Shown here piece after piece: positions 19,707 through 28,644 of a stretch of DNA of 64,000 nt. The notes beneath the pieces are model-generated. The model had not been told where the DNA came from, ran no database searches, and saw nothing but the letters and a program-made list of their open reading frames with translations. Position numbers and translations under genes: made by a program. Each line of letters begins with the position of its first letter. Position 1 is the stretch's first letter. Origin of the DNA: CAVSDF01 sp963726715. Lineage in GTDB: Bacteria; Bacteroidota; Rhodothermia; Rhodothermales; BA12. The DNA lies in contig CAVSDF010000008.1 of the NCBI GenBank assembly GCA_963726715.1, forward strand, positions 1-64,000, written 5' to 3'.

Positions 19707-21500
19707 ATGTCCGCTGCCCCCGTGCGTCCACGCGCCGCGTCGCGAGACGACGGACGACGAACGACGGACGGCGACCCGGCAGCGCTGTCGTCAGGTTCGG
19801 AGCAGGCGTCTTCGCCAGGTTCGGAGCAGAGCGGACACCCCGCGACCCGCCACCAACCCCCAACCACCGACCACCAACATCCCTCGCACGACGCCTTCGA
19901 CGTGTCGGTCGTGATCGTGAGCTACCACGTGCGGGCGTTTCTCGAACAGGCGCTCCGCTCGGTCGAACGCGCGAGCGCGGGGCTGCGCGTCGAGACGTTC
20001 GTCGTCGACAATGCCTCGTCGGATGGGACGCCGGAGATGGTGCGGGAGCAGTTTCCCGGCGTCCACCTCATCGCCAACGAGGCCAACGTCGGCTTCGGGG
20101 CGGCCAACAACCAGGCGATCCGGCGGGCGCGCGGGCGCTGCGTGTTCATCCTCAACCCCGACACGATTCTGGAGGAGGGCACCCTGTCGGCCCTCGTCGG
20201 CTTCCTCGACGCCCGTCCGGACGCAGGCGCCGTCGGCCCGATGATCCTCAACCCCGACGGCACCTTCGCGCCCGAGAGCCGCCGCGCGTTCCCGACGCCC
20301 GAGGTCGCGCTCTACCGCATCTCCGGCCTCTCGCGCCTGTTTCCGCGCAGCCCGCGCTTCGGGCGCTACAACCTGACGCATCTGCCGCGCGAGGCCGTCT
20401 GCGAGGTCGACGCGCTCTCCGGCGCCTGCATCATGGCCCGCCGCAGCGTCCTGACGGCGATTTCGGAGGGCGACCCCCCAGAGGCGTTCGACGAAGGCTT
20501 CTTCATGTATGGCGAAGACCTCGACCTCTGCTTTCGCATCCAGCAGTCCGGCGCAGGCATCTTCTACACGCCCGAGACGCGCATCATCCACTACAAGGGA
20601 GAGAGCACGAAGAAGGGTGAGCTTCGCTACGTGCGTCTGTTTTATGGGGCGATGCTGCGCTTTGCGGAGAAGCATTTCAAGGGCGACAGCGGCGGCGCGC
20701 TCCTCGTGCTGGCGATTCGGATGGCGATCGTGGCGCGGGCGGCGATCGGTGCCCTCCGGCAGGCGGCGGCGCGGGCACGCGGCCCGGCCCTCGACGCATT
20801 CCTCGCCGCCATCGGACTCGGCACGGCGGCGCTCGTGCGCCTCGGCCCGGAGCGCGTCGGCGCGCGGTTCGTGGCGACGGTCGGGCTGACGTTCGTCGCG
20901 GCGGCGGTGGCGGGCGTGGCGCTCGCGGGCGGCTACCGGCGGCGCGCGCGGTCGGCGTCGCGTTCGTCGGTCGTGCGCGAGGCAGTCGGGGCGGCGCTCG
21001 TCGCGCTCGCGGTCGTCTCGACGCTCTCGTTCTACTTGCCGGCGATTGCATTCTCGCGGGCGACGGTCCTGCTCGGCGCGCTCCTCACGTTTGTCGTCGT
21101 GGCGGCGCAGCGGATGGCTCGGCGGACGCGGCGTGGGCCGAGGCGGGCGGTCGTGGTCGGCTCGGCCGACGAGGCGGCACGTCTGGCGGTGCGCCTCGCC
21201 GCGCAGCCGCGCCCGCCGTTCGTCATCGCGGGTTACGTCGCCGAGCGCCGCTCGAAGCGCGCGGGCGCCATCCCGTACCTCGGCCCGCCCCGTGCCCTGC
21301 GAGATCTGGTCCGCTTCGAAGGCGCCTCCGACGTCCTGTTCTCCGCGACGACGCTCCCGGCGAGCGTCGCCTTCGCGCACGTCCAGGACCTCGCCGACCT
21401 GCCCATCGAGATGCGCATGATCGCCCCCGACGGCGCACGCGTCATCGGGAAGGCTTCGGTGGACGAACTGGGGCTGGTGGACGCGGACGAGGTGTGGTAG
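19707..21500 (+). CDS. GT2 glycosyltransferase fused to a membrane and Rossmann-like C-terminal region
   Basis: A 597-residue two-part protein. After a low-complexity leader of about 60 residues comes a family-2 glycosyltransferase (rhamnosyltransferase/WbbL-like): VSVVIVSYHVRAFLEQALRS, VDNASSDGT, NEANVGFGAANNQAI, the DxD-equivalent LNPDT, and GEDLDLCFRI near the catalytic base. The second half has about four membrane helices (LVALAVVSTLSFYLPAIAFS, ATVLLGALLTFVVVAAQRM) and a nucleotide-binding-like domain (RAVVVGSADEAARLAVRLAA) resembling the N-terminal half of polyprenyl-phosphate glycosylphosphotransferases, but the catalytic sugar-transferase domain is missing. It is probably an envelope or exopolysaccharide enzyme. 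The fusion is unusual and no polysaccharide cluster surrounds it. Start ATG 19707 is the first Met after the structured intergenic DNA. Confidence 0.82.
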   Translation: MSAAPVRPRAASRDDGRRTTDGDPAALSSGSEQASSPGSEQSGHPATRHQPPTTDHQHPSHDAFDVSVVIVSYHVRAFLEQALRSVERASAGLRVETFVVDNASSDGTPEMVREQFPGVHLIANEANVGFGAANNQAIRRARGRCVFILNPDTILEEGTLSALVGFLDARPDAGAVGPMILNPDGTFAPESRRAFPTPEVALYRISGLSRLFPRSPRFGRYNLTHLPREAVCEVDALSGACIMARRSVLTAISEGDPPEAFDEGFFMYGEDLDLCFRIQQSGAGIFYTPETRIIHYKGESTKKGELRYVRLFYGAMLRFAEKHFKGDSGGALLVLAIRMAIVARAAIGALRQAAARARGPALDAFLAAIGLGTAALVRLGPERVGARFVATVGLTFVAAAVAGVALAGGYRRRARSASRSSVVREAVGAALVALAVVSTLSFYLPAIAFSRATVLLGALLTFVVVAAQRMARRTRRGPRRAVVVGSADEAARLAVRLAAQPRPPFVIAGYVAERRSKRAGAIPYLGPPRALRDLVRFEGASDVLFSATTLPASVAFAHVQDLADLPIEMRMIAPDGARVIGKASVDELGLVDADEVW

Positions 21501-21724
21501 GAGAGGTGGTCTTGGGTTCGTGAGTCGTGGGCTTGTGGGGAGGGACGGAGGGCGGTGATGTCTGGCGAGTGACCGGGAGGGCGCGCCGACAAGCCACTGC
21601 CGGAGCGCACGGTGCGGCGGCGCCGCATCCTGCCACGCCTCGCCCCTCACCAACTCACGACCCCCCAACTCACAAACCCACCATCGCCCCGCCATCCCGT
21701 ACCTTGCGCCCCGACCCGCCGCCG

Positions 21725-22697
21725 ATGCCGATGCCTGCCCCCGTTCTGCTCGACTTCGAGAAACCCATCGCTGAGCTCGAGCTCAAGCTCGACGAGATTC
21801 GCCCGATCGTCGGGGCCGATTCGCCCGAGGTGCGCGCGCTCGAAGCCCGCGTCCGGCAGCTGCGGGCGCAGGTCTACGGCAGCCTGACGCGGTGGCAGCG
21901 CGTGCAGATCGCCCGCCATCCGCAGCGGCCCTACACGCTCGACTACGCGGGCGACGCTCCTCGACGGCTTCACCGAACTCCACGGCGACCGCGCCTTCGG
22001 CGACGATCCGGCGCTCGTCGGGGGCTTCGGGACGTTCCGCGGGTCCGCCTACGGCTCGCGCGACCGCACCGTCCTGCTCCTCGGCCACCAGAAGGGGCGC
22101 GACACCAAGAGCCGACGCCTGCGCCGCTTCGGGATGCCCAACCCCGAGGGCTACCGCAAGGCGCAGCGCCTGATGGAGATGGCCGCGCGCTTCCGCAAGC
22201 CCGTCGTCTGCCTCCTCGACACCCCCGGCGCCTACCCCGGCTTGGAGGCCGAGGAACGCGGACAGGCGGAGGCCATCGCCCGAAATCTGATGGTGATGGC
22301 GCGTCTGCCGGTACCGATCGTCGTCGTCGTGATCGGCGAGGGCGCGTCGGGCGGGGCGCTCGGCATCGGCGTCGGCGACCGCGTGCTGATGCTGGAGAAT
22401 GCGTGGTACTCGGTGATCGCGCCCGAGTCGTGCTCGTCGATTCTCTGGCGCTCGTGGGAGTACAAGGAGCAGGCCGCGCGCGCGCTCCGCCTCACCGCGC
22501 CCGATTTGCGCGAAGTCGGCGTGATCGACGAGATCCTGCCCGAGCCGCTCGGCGGCGCCCACCACGACGCCGCAGCCACGATGGCGACTGTCGGCGCCGC
22601 CATCGCCCGCGCCCTCGACGATCTGGGGACGAAGGACACCGACACGCTCCTCGCCGAGCGCCTCGCCAAGTTCGACGCGATGGGCGTCTATGCCTGA
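21725..22697 (+). CDS. accA: Acetyl-CoA carboxylase carboxyltransferase subunit alpha (one frameshift)
   Basis: The carboxyl transferase alpha subunit moves the carboxyl group from biotin to acetyl-CoA, the first step of fatty-acid synthesis. The N-terminal helical part is in one frame (LDFEKPIAELELKLDEIR, RHPQRPYTLDY). From about 21952 the frame shifts by one base and continues as LLDGFTELHGDRAFGDDPAL, GHQKGRDTKSR, MPNPEGYRKAQRLMEMAARF, and the CoA/biotin site VIGEGASGGALGIGVGDR. Removing one G at GCGGGCGACG restores the family sequence. Length about 323 residues, as expected. ATG 21725 is the start, with an alternative Met two codons later. The stop overlaps ridA by 8 bp. The beta subunit (accD) is not in the window. 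Confidence 0.94.
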
Positions 22698-23115
22698 TTC
22701 GGCCCTGCCCGACGCCGCCCGGCGCGTCTCGACCGGCGGCCCGTGGGAGGCGGCCTACGGCTACGCGCGGGCCGTCCGCCGCGGCGCCACCGTCGCCGTG
22801 AGCGGCACGACGGCGAGCGCCCACCCGGACGTGATCGCGGGCACCGCGCCCCTCCCGCCCGACGCCGCCGCTCAGGCGCGCCTCGCCTTCGAGGTCGCCC
22901 TCACCGCCCTCGCCCGCCTCGGCGCCACGCCCGCCGATGTGGTCCGCACGCGGATGTTCGTGACCGACATCGCCGCCGACGGCGACGCGGTCGGGCGCGT
23001 CCACGGCGCGCTCTTCGGCGCCCATCCGCCCGCGGCCACGATGGTCGAAGTTGCCCGCCTCATCCGCCCCGACCTGCGCGTCGAAGTCGAGATCGACGCC
23101 GTCGTGGCGGGGTGA
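22690..23115 (+). CDS. RidA/YER057c/UK114-family protein
   Basis: A 141-residue member of the RidA superfamily, whose canonical members hydrolyse reactive enamine/imine intermediates. It shows RVSTGGPWEAAYGYARAVR, VAVSGTTASAHPDVIAGTAP, the helix LTALARLGATPADVVRTRMF and the final strand ATMVEVARLIRPDLRVEVEI. The canonical catalytic Arg of RidA lies in a N-P-R-x-x-x/V-E-I context; here RLIRPDLRVEVEID is the equivalent, so it may belong to a Rid subfamily with altered chemistry. The ATG lies inside the last codons of accA (8-bp overlap), indicating translational coupling. Confidence 0.9.
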   Translation: MPDSALPDAARRVSTGGPWEAAYGYARAVRRGATVAVSGTTASAHPDVIAGTAPLPPDAAAQARLAFEVALTALARLGATPADVVRTRMFVTDIAADGDAVGRVHGALFGAHPPAATMVEVARLIRPDLRVEVEIDAVVAG

Positions 23116-23125
23116 CGGCAGAACC

Positions 23126-23190
23126 GGCGGCCCGGCTGCGCCTCCGAACGTCCCGTAGGGGCGGGTCTGGCCCCGCCCGGTTGCACCCCC
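23126..23190. repeat. Composite repeat A, copy 1 (GTAGGGGCGGGT hairpin with conserved flank)
   Basis: Begins GGCGGCCCGGCTGCGCCTCC and continues through CGTAGGGGCGGGTCTGG to the hairpin GGGCGGG/CCCGCCC (23159-23165 and 23172-23178). The same flank and hairpin recur at 30466-30528 with only scattered differences. Confidence 0.7.
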
Positions 23191-23270
23191 ACCGCCCCGG
23201 CAGGCCGCGCCCCAACGACGCACCGGCAAACCGCCGATTCCGTATCAGGCACGCGCCACCGGAAACGGAA

Positions 23271-23302
23271 CCCCCTGTCAGGTCGAGAGACCTGACAGGG
23301 GG
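23271..23302. repeat. ACCTGTCAGGT-family hairpin, copy 1
   Basis: Perfect 14-bp inverted repeat (CCCCCTGTCAGGTC at 23271-23284, its complement at 23289-23302) with a GAGA tetraloop. It lies between convergent ridA and a lipoprotein gene, so it can also act as terminator. Confidence 0.85.
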
Positions 23303-23323
23303 TTCGCAGCAGCGCAGTGCGGA

Positions 23324-23748
23324 TCAGCCCTTCTTGCCGTGGCCGCGCCCGCGATTCTCGCGGTGGTCGTCCCGCCGGTCGTCGTCATCGTCGCGGTCGC
23401 GATCGTGCCGTCCCTCCGGTCGTCGCGGCGGTCATTGGCGCGGCAGGTGCCGATGCGGTCGCCGTGGCGCAGGTGGGCGCGAACGGCGGACTCGGAGACG
23501 GTGATCGTGTTCTTGTCCTTGTGGCAGAGCGTGACGCGGTCGGCGCGGCGCTCGCGCCCGTTCTCGGCGCGGTCCGGGATGCCGTCGCGGTTGCGGTCCT
23601 CGTAGACGCGCCCGTCGGGCGTGACGATGACGTTGCCGTTGGGCGTGCGGATGACGCGCCCGTCGGGAGACGACGAACGGGACGACGAGCAGGCGGAGAG
23701 TCCAAGAACGAGGACGGCCCCGAGGAGCCAGCGGTGGACAGAAGTCAT
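23324..23748 (-). CDS. Small lipoprotein with Ca-binding-like and His/Asp-rich tail (one frameshift)
   Basis: Signal and lipobox at ATG 23748: RWLLGAVLVLGLSAC. A short tandem (DGRVIRTPNGNVIV and TPDGRVYEDRNRDGIPDRAE) ends in a thrombospondin-type-3-like DxNxDGxPD calcium-binding loop. Then VTLCHKDKNTITVSESAVRA and HLRHGDRIGTC form a compact Cys/His-containing segment seen in many secreted Bacteroidota proteins. Near 23425 the frame changes; in the restored frame the tail is strongly charged (DRDRDDDDRRDDHREN, then RGRGHGKKG) and stops at 23324-23326. Function unknown; an outer-membrane-anchored metal-binding role is possible. No partners are adjacent. Confidence 0.65.
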
Positions 23749-23874
23749 GGCGGTAGGCCCGAGGGCCGGAAAAACGACGGTGGCCCCAACCTCTTGCAAA
23801 GTCGGGGCCACTGTGGGTCCGGGGCGGACTGCCCGGCCGCTTCGTCGCATCTGCCGGGAGTCCGGCGCGTCCGC

Positions 23875-25866
23875 TCAGCGCGTGCGGACGAGGGCGACCT
23901 GGACGTCGTCGGGCGCCATCGTGGCGGAGACGTTGAAGCTCGGGACGCCGCCGGGGAGGCGGAGTGCGCGCTCGCTGCGGCGCAAGCGGTTCTCGAAGGC
24001 GCGGTCAACGTCGAGCGTCGGGCCGTCGAAGCCGCCGAGGGCGAGGCGCAGACCGCCGGGCGAGATCGGGTTCTGCTGCACCGTCGGCGCGCTCACACCC
24101 GCGACGGCAACGGCAATCCGCGCCGATGGCACGGTCGTCGGGCTGGTGGCGGTCGCATTGTTTGAGGCGAGGAGCGTGTTGACGGGGATGACGGTGTAGT
24201 CGGCGCCGCCCGCGACGCATCCGGCGGCGGCGCCTGCCGGGAGAATGCGCACCTCGCCGAGGGCGAGCGAGATCGGCGTTGCGCACGAGGGCACTGCCGC
24301 CGCCGTCCCATCCACACTCACGCGAAACGTGCCCGTGTTGCCCGCCGCCACGCCGAAGCGCACGTACGCCGCGCTGCCCGGCCGCACCGTCAGGTCCGAC
24401 GTGCCATCGGTCGAGACGACGACGACGGCGAGCGGGTACTGCGGGTAGGCCGGGGCGCCGCCGCGCTGCAGGGCGGCGATGATCGACCGGAAATTCCACG
24501 AGACGCCCGCGAACGCGCCTGAGGCGCCGTTCAGGTCGTCGGTGAAGAGGTGGACGTTCCAGTCGCGCACCAGCTCCTTCACGTCGCCGCCGTAGACGGC
24601 TTGCAGGTTGGGGATGCCGCGCGTGGTCGAGTTGACGAGCGAGCGCCAGTAGGCCGTCTGGCTGCCGCCCTTGCGGTCGGCGCTGTACCGGAGCAGCCAC
24701 CACGCCGCCCCGCGCGTGGCGAGGTCGGTGTCAAGGTCGTAGGCGCTGTTGTCGTTGACGCTCTGCAGGTGCGTGATCGCGCGCCCGAGGTTCGAGTTCT
24801 GGTAGGCGTTGAAGGCGTCGAGGGTGGTCTGCGAGGCGCGCAGCTCGTCGATGCCGATGTTGCCGCCGGGCGCGCTTCCGGCGGCGTCGTAGTACGAGAG
24901 CTCCTCGGCGATGTGCGCGAGGCCCTCGTCGAGCCACGAGGCTTCGCTGCCGCCGCTGCCCCAGCCCGCCCCGCCATTGGTGTAGAGGCGCCGCGAGGCG
25001 TTGATGAGGTGCTGGAACTCGTGCGCGAGCGTCGCCACGGTGACGCCCTTGACGAAATCGACCGCGCGGCGGTTGCCGTTGACCTCGCCGTTGGGGTCCG
25101 GCGCGAGCATGTAGAACATCTCGCCCTGGTTGCTCCCGGCGCACGTCGTCTCGCCGAAGCTGGTGCCGAGGAGCGTCCCGCCGTTCTTCGGGAACAGGTC
25201 GCGGGCGAAGAAGAAGCCGCCGATGTACGACGACGAGTTGGCGACCGTCAGCTCGTTGACGGCGCGGGTGTAGAGGATGTTGACCTTGCCGTTGCCGTCG
25301 ATGTCCTGCGGCTCGCCGAAGTTGGTCGTGTTGACGCGCCAGACGAGGCCGTCGAAGGCCTGCGAGAGCGCTTGATAATCGGCGGTCGTGAAGCCGCCAG
25401 CGGGGTTGGATGTGTCCTCGTAGAAGATGGCCCGCGTGCCCTCGGCGACCTTGCGGAAGCTGCGCACGTCGGGCGTGGCGCAGGCGCTCGTGCTGCGGAC
25501 GTTGAAGGAGACGGTCGTGGTTGCCGTCGTCGAAACCGTAACCGAGGCCGTCGCGGTGCGGCCTCCGGAGGTCGCCGTGATCGTCGCCGAGCCGATGGCG
25601 ACGGCCGTCACGAGTCCACTCGCCGACACGGTGGCGATGGTGTTCGCCGACGACGACCACGTGGTCGTCGCCGTGATGCCCGCGCCCGAGGCGTCGCGCG
25701 GGGTGGCGGTCAGCTGCCCGGTCTGGCCGGGCTGGAGCGCGAGCGTCTGCGGCGCCACGACGACGGATGCAACCGATGCCGATCCGCCTCCACCGTCATC
25801 TTTCCCGCTGCACGCGGCGAGGGTGAGAGCGAGCGCGAGGGGCAGAAACCGGAGGGAAGGCGTCAC
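23875..25866 (-). CDS. Secreted M30-like zinc metalloprotease with N-terminal Ig-like domain
   Basis: A 663-residue lipoprotein (signal RFLPLALALTLAAC). Residues about 30-115 form a BIG2-type Ig-like domain (QTLALQPGQTGQLTATPRDA, WSSSANTIATVSASGLVTAV). The catalytic region carries the zinc motif TLAHEFQHLIN (HExxH, about residue 280) and a third acidic element SWLDEGLAHIAEE about 30 residues later, the arrangement of M30 hyicolysin-type peptidases. FGEPQDIDGNGKVNILYTRA upstream is also typical of that family. The C-terminal third is a beta-rich domain with several short Val/Thr/Ala strands, probably for substrate or surface binding. No frameshift. It is divergent from the McrBC-type cassette. 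Confidence 0.85.
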   Translation of the reverse strand: MTPSLRFLPLALALTLAACSGKDDGGGGSASVASVVVAPQTLALQPGQTGQLTATPRDASGAGITATTTWSSSANTIATVSASGLVTAVAIGSATITATSGGRTATASVTVSTTATTTVSFNVRSTSACATPDVRSFRKVAEGTRAIFYEDTSNPAGGFTTADYQALSQAFDGLVWRVNTTNFGEPQDIDGNGKVNILYTRAVNELTVANSSSYIGGFFFARDLFPKNGGTLLGTSFGETTCAGSNQGEMFYMLAPDPNGEVNGNRRAVDFVKGVTVATLAHEFQHLINASRRLYTNGGAGWGSGGSEASWLDEGLAHIAEELSYYDAAGSAPGGNIGIDELRASQTTLDAFNAYQNSNLGRAITHLQSVNDNSAYDLDTDLATRGAAWWLLRYSADRKGGSQTAYWRSLVNSTTRGIPNLQAVYGGDVKELVRDWNVHLFTDDLNGASGAFAGVSWNFRSIIAALQRGGAPAYPQYPLAVVVVSTDGTSDLTVRPGSAAYVRFGVAAGNTGTFRVSVDGTAAAVPSCATPISLALGEVRILPAGAAAGCVAGGADYTVIPVNTLLASNNATATSPTTVPSARIAVAVAGVSAPTVQQNPISPGGLRLALGGFDGPTLDVDRAFENRLRRSERALRLPGGVPSFNVSATMAPDDVQVALVRTR

Positions 25867-25993
25867 GTGGAAACGGAGACTGTGAGACGAACGGGGAAAG
25901 GTGGCGCAGGCGCGCGAAACGCGGGCACCGGCGCACGGGGGGAAAGATCCGGAGGATCGCGCCGAACGGTCGTACGTTGCAGACGAACGGTTT

Positions 25994-26007
25994 ACCTACT
26001 CGTAGGT
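25994..26007. promoter_or_regulatory. Palindrome upstream of the McrBC-type cassette
   Basis: ACCTAC-TC-GTAGGT is a perfect 6-2-6 dyad in the divergent interval between the metalloprotease and the defence cassette, 57 bp before the first ATG. Two near-copies of the GACCGNNCGGTC half-sites (GCCGAACGGTC at about 25961 and GACGAACGG at 25982) lie just upstream. An operator function is possible. Confidence 0.4.
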
Positions 26008-26063
26008 GACTGTTTTTCAAGCCGAAAGGCCCCGAAGACTGGTGCGCGTAGCGACGCGCGGCA

Positions 26064-26932
26064 ATGCCTCGGGCACCGGCCTCCCGAACCTCCGCCGCGC
26101 CCGTGAACGTCGCCATCTTCCTGTTCGTCGCCTACATCGTCTTCCGCGTGTGGAGGGCGACGCAGGCCGCCTCCACCGGCACGCGCTCGAACGAGCGCTC
26201 CGGGCGCGACCTCTCGGCCCGCATCGAGCGCCTGCGCGAGTGGGACGGCGAGACGCCGCTCGCCGCTCCGCCCGAGCGCCGCATCGCCGCGCCCCCCATC
26301 GCCCTCCCCGAGTCGGAGGACGACGCATCGACCGAAGGAGCCTCCGGGTGGCCGTCGGAAATCGTGCGCGCAAGCGAGCCTCCGGCCGCCGTCTCCCGCC
26401 GCGCGCACCGTTCGCCGCCCGACGCGATGCGCCTGACGGTGGACGCCCCGCGCGAGCGCCGCCCCGCCACACCCTCGTCTTCCCCACGCAGACCCGTCCC
26501 GCCGCCGTGCTGCCCGTGGCGGCGACGCCCGTGCCGCCGCCGGTGGCCGCGCCGGTGACGTCGGCGGTGGCGATCTCCCGTACCGTCGCAGCGTCCGCAG
26601 CGTCGCGCGCCGTGGCGCCTCCGGTAGTCGCGGCGCCCGTGCCTGCGGCGGTCGTGGTGGCGCCTGCCGACGCCGCCGTGGCCGTAGCCGCGCGTCCGGC
26701 GTGGGCGGAGGTCGTGCCTGCGCCGGTGGCGGTGCCCGAGCGCGCTCCGGCGGTGCGCGGACGTGCCAAGGCGCCTGCGGAGGCGTTCGAGGCGGCTCCG
26801 GCAGCAGCCTCGGCCGGAAAGGTCGGCAGTGGCGCGGCGCGGGCAGAGATGCAGCGGTCGATGCTCGGCAAGGCGCCCGCCACCGTGACCCCCGACGATG
26901 GTGCGGCGCGCGGCGGACGCGCCAAGGGCTGA
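26064..26932 (+). CDS. Membrane-anchored Ala/Pro/Val-rich protein preceding EVE-McrB (one frameshift)
   Basis: The first part has a single hydrophobic helix (VNVAIFLFVAYIVFRVW) followed by a charged cytoplasmic-type region (ARIERLREWDGETPLAAPPE). Near 26470 the frame changes and the protein continues as a long Ala/Val/Pro-rich stretch (RPAAVLPVAATPVPPPVAAP) to a basic end (AARGGRAKG). Start is ATG 26064 or GTG 26103; the GTG puts the helix right at the N-terminus. The stop TGA shares bases with the ATG of the next gene (TGATG), so it is the first gene of a translationally coupled cassette. No family is recognised. The low complexity makes coding status less certain than for its neighbours, but the coupling supports it. 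It might tether the complex to the membrane. Confidence 0.55.
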
Positions 26933-28644
26933 TGGACGGCGCCTCCGATGCGTCCGCTGAGCGGTCTCCGGCGGCGCCTGCGCGGGCGTGGCTGTGGGCC
27001 GCCGCACCCGACGACTACGGCGCGTTCGTCGGCGCGGGGACGCTCGCGCTCGCGCGCACCGGGCGCCGCGCCCTCCACGACATCGCCCCCGGCGACACCG
27101 TCTTCGTCTACCTGACCGGGCGGCAGGAGATCGCCGGATCGTTCGAGGCCACCTCGCGCGCCTTCGACGACGCGACGCTCCTCGTGCCCGGCCGCCACCT
27201 GCCACACCGCCTGCGCGTCCGTCCGCTCGCGCTCCTCGACCCCGCCGCGCGCCTGCCGATCGGCGCCCTCGACGGGCACCTCGCCCTCGCCGCCGCGCCC
27301 GGCGGATGGCGCGGAGCCGTCGCCCGCGTCGTCGCCCCGCTCGGCGCCACCGACGCCCGCGTGCTCGGCTTCCTCGTGCGCGCCCGCGAGTCCGGATCGG
27401 TCGAGCGCGCCCTCGACGCCTACACCCGGCTGGGCGCCCTCGCTGCGGATGATGTGGTGGGGGAGGAATCGGACGACGAACCGGGCGATGATGGCGCATC
27501 CGACGACGCGACCGGCACGACGGACGCCACCGCGCGCCTTGCCGAACGTCCGCGGCGGTACCGCGCGCCTGCGCCGCATCCTCACGGCGAGGCCGCCGAG
27601 GCGCTCGTCGGTGCCCTCGCCGCGACCGGGTTCGCCTACGCCCCGTGGCGCGTGGCCGCGTTCGTCGCGGCGCTGCGGACGCGCCCGTTCGTGCTGCTCG
27701 CCGGTCCGACCGGCACCGGCAAGACGCGCCTGCCGCTCCTCGTTGCCGAGGCGACCGGCGCCGCCGCGACGCTCCTGCCCGTGCGCCCCGACTGGGCCGA
27801 CGGCGCCGAGACGATGGGCTACACCGACCTCGGCGGACGCTTCCGCGCGGGCGCCGTCCTCGCCGCCGCCCGCCGTGCCGCGCTCGACCCGGCGCGCCCG
27901 CACCTGCTCGTGCTCGACGAGATGAACCTCGCGCGCCCCGAGCACTACCTCGCCGACGTCCTGAGCCGCCTCGAACAGCGCTCGCTCAGCGGACGCCCGG
28001 CGCCCGCGCTCGTGCCCGACGCCTCCGACCCCGCGTGGGCCGACGTCGCGTGGCCGCCGAACCTCGCGCTCGTCGGCACCGTCAACGTCGACGAGTCGAC
28101 GCACGCATTCTCCGGCAAGGTCCTCGACCGCGCCTTCGTGCTCGAACTCGACGCGCCCGACCTCGGGCGGTGGCAGGCGGCGAGCGCGGCGCTCCGCACC
28201 GCGCCGTGGTCCGCCGACGCCCTGCGGCCCCGCGCGACCGCCCTCGCCACCCTCACCGGCGCCCTCTCCGACGCCGACGCCATCGAGATCGCCCGCGCCG
28301 TCGCCGCCGTCGCATCCGCCGACGCCGCCCTCGGCGGCGGGCACATCGGCTACCGCACGCGCGACGACGTGGCCCTCTTCTGCCTCCACGCCCGCCCGCT
28401 CGTCGGCACGTTTCGCACGACCGACGGCCTCCGCATCGACCCGCTCGACGCCGCGATCACGATGAAACTCCTCCCGCGCCTCGGCGGCAGCCGCGCGAGC
28501 ATCGGCGCGGCCCTCCGCGGGCTCGCCGCGTGGGCCTCCGAGTCTGGCCCGAACGAGGCGCCGCGCTTCCCCCTCACCGCCGCCCGCATCGAGCGGATGC
28601 GCGAACGCCTCGCCGCCGACGGCTTCACCTCGTTCTGGGCGTGA
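26932..28644 (+). CDS. EVE-domain McrB-type AAA+ NTPase (modified-DNA restriction)
   Basis: A 570-residue protein. Residues about 18-130 form an EVE domain of the PUA-like fold (ARAWLWAAAPDDYGAF, GDTVFVYLTGRQEIAGSFEA), which in McrB-like proteins reads modified bases. An acidic linker (about 175-205) leads to an McrB-branch AAA+ module: Walker A GPTGTGKT (about 257-264), Walker B LLVLDEMNLARPEHYL, the asparagine/GTPase-type signature VGTVNVDESTHAFSGKVLDR with sensor features, and a C-terminal helical lid. With the downstream DUF2357 nuclease it makes a McrBC-like type IV restriction pair. The start overlaps the upstream stop (TGATG) and the stop overlaps the next GTG, so all three proteins are translationally coupled. 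No frameshift. Confidence 0.9.
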   Translation: MDGASDASAERSPAAPARAWLWAAAPDDYGAFVGAGTLALARTGRRALHDIAPGDTVFVYLTGRQEIAGSFEATSRAFDDATLLVPGRHLPHRLRVRPLALLDPAARLPIGALDGHLALAAAPGGWRGAVARVVAPLGATDARVLGFLVRARESGSVERALDAYTRLGALAADDVVGEESDDEPGDDGASDDATGTTDATARLAERPRRYRAPAPHPHGEAAEALVGALAATGFAYAPWRVAAFVAALRTRPFVLLAGPTGTGKTRLPLLVAEATGAAATLLPVRPDWADGAETMGYTDLGGRFRAGAVLAAARRAALDPARPHLLVLDEMNLARPEHYLADVLSRLEQRSLSGRPAPALVPDASDPAWADVAWPPNLALVGTVNVDESTHAFSGKVLDRAFVLELDAPDLGRWQAASAALRTAPWSADALRPRATALATLTGALSDADAIEIARAVAAVASADAALGGGHIGYRTRDDVALFCLHARPLVGTFRTTDGLRIDPLDAAITMKLLPRLGGSRASIGAALRGLAAWASESGPNEAPRFPLTAARIERMRERLAADGFTSFWA

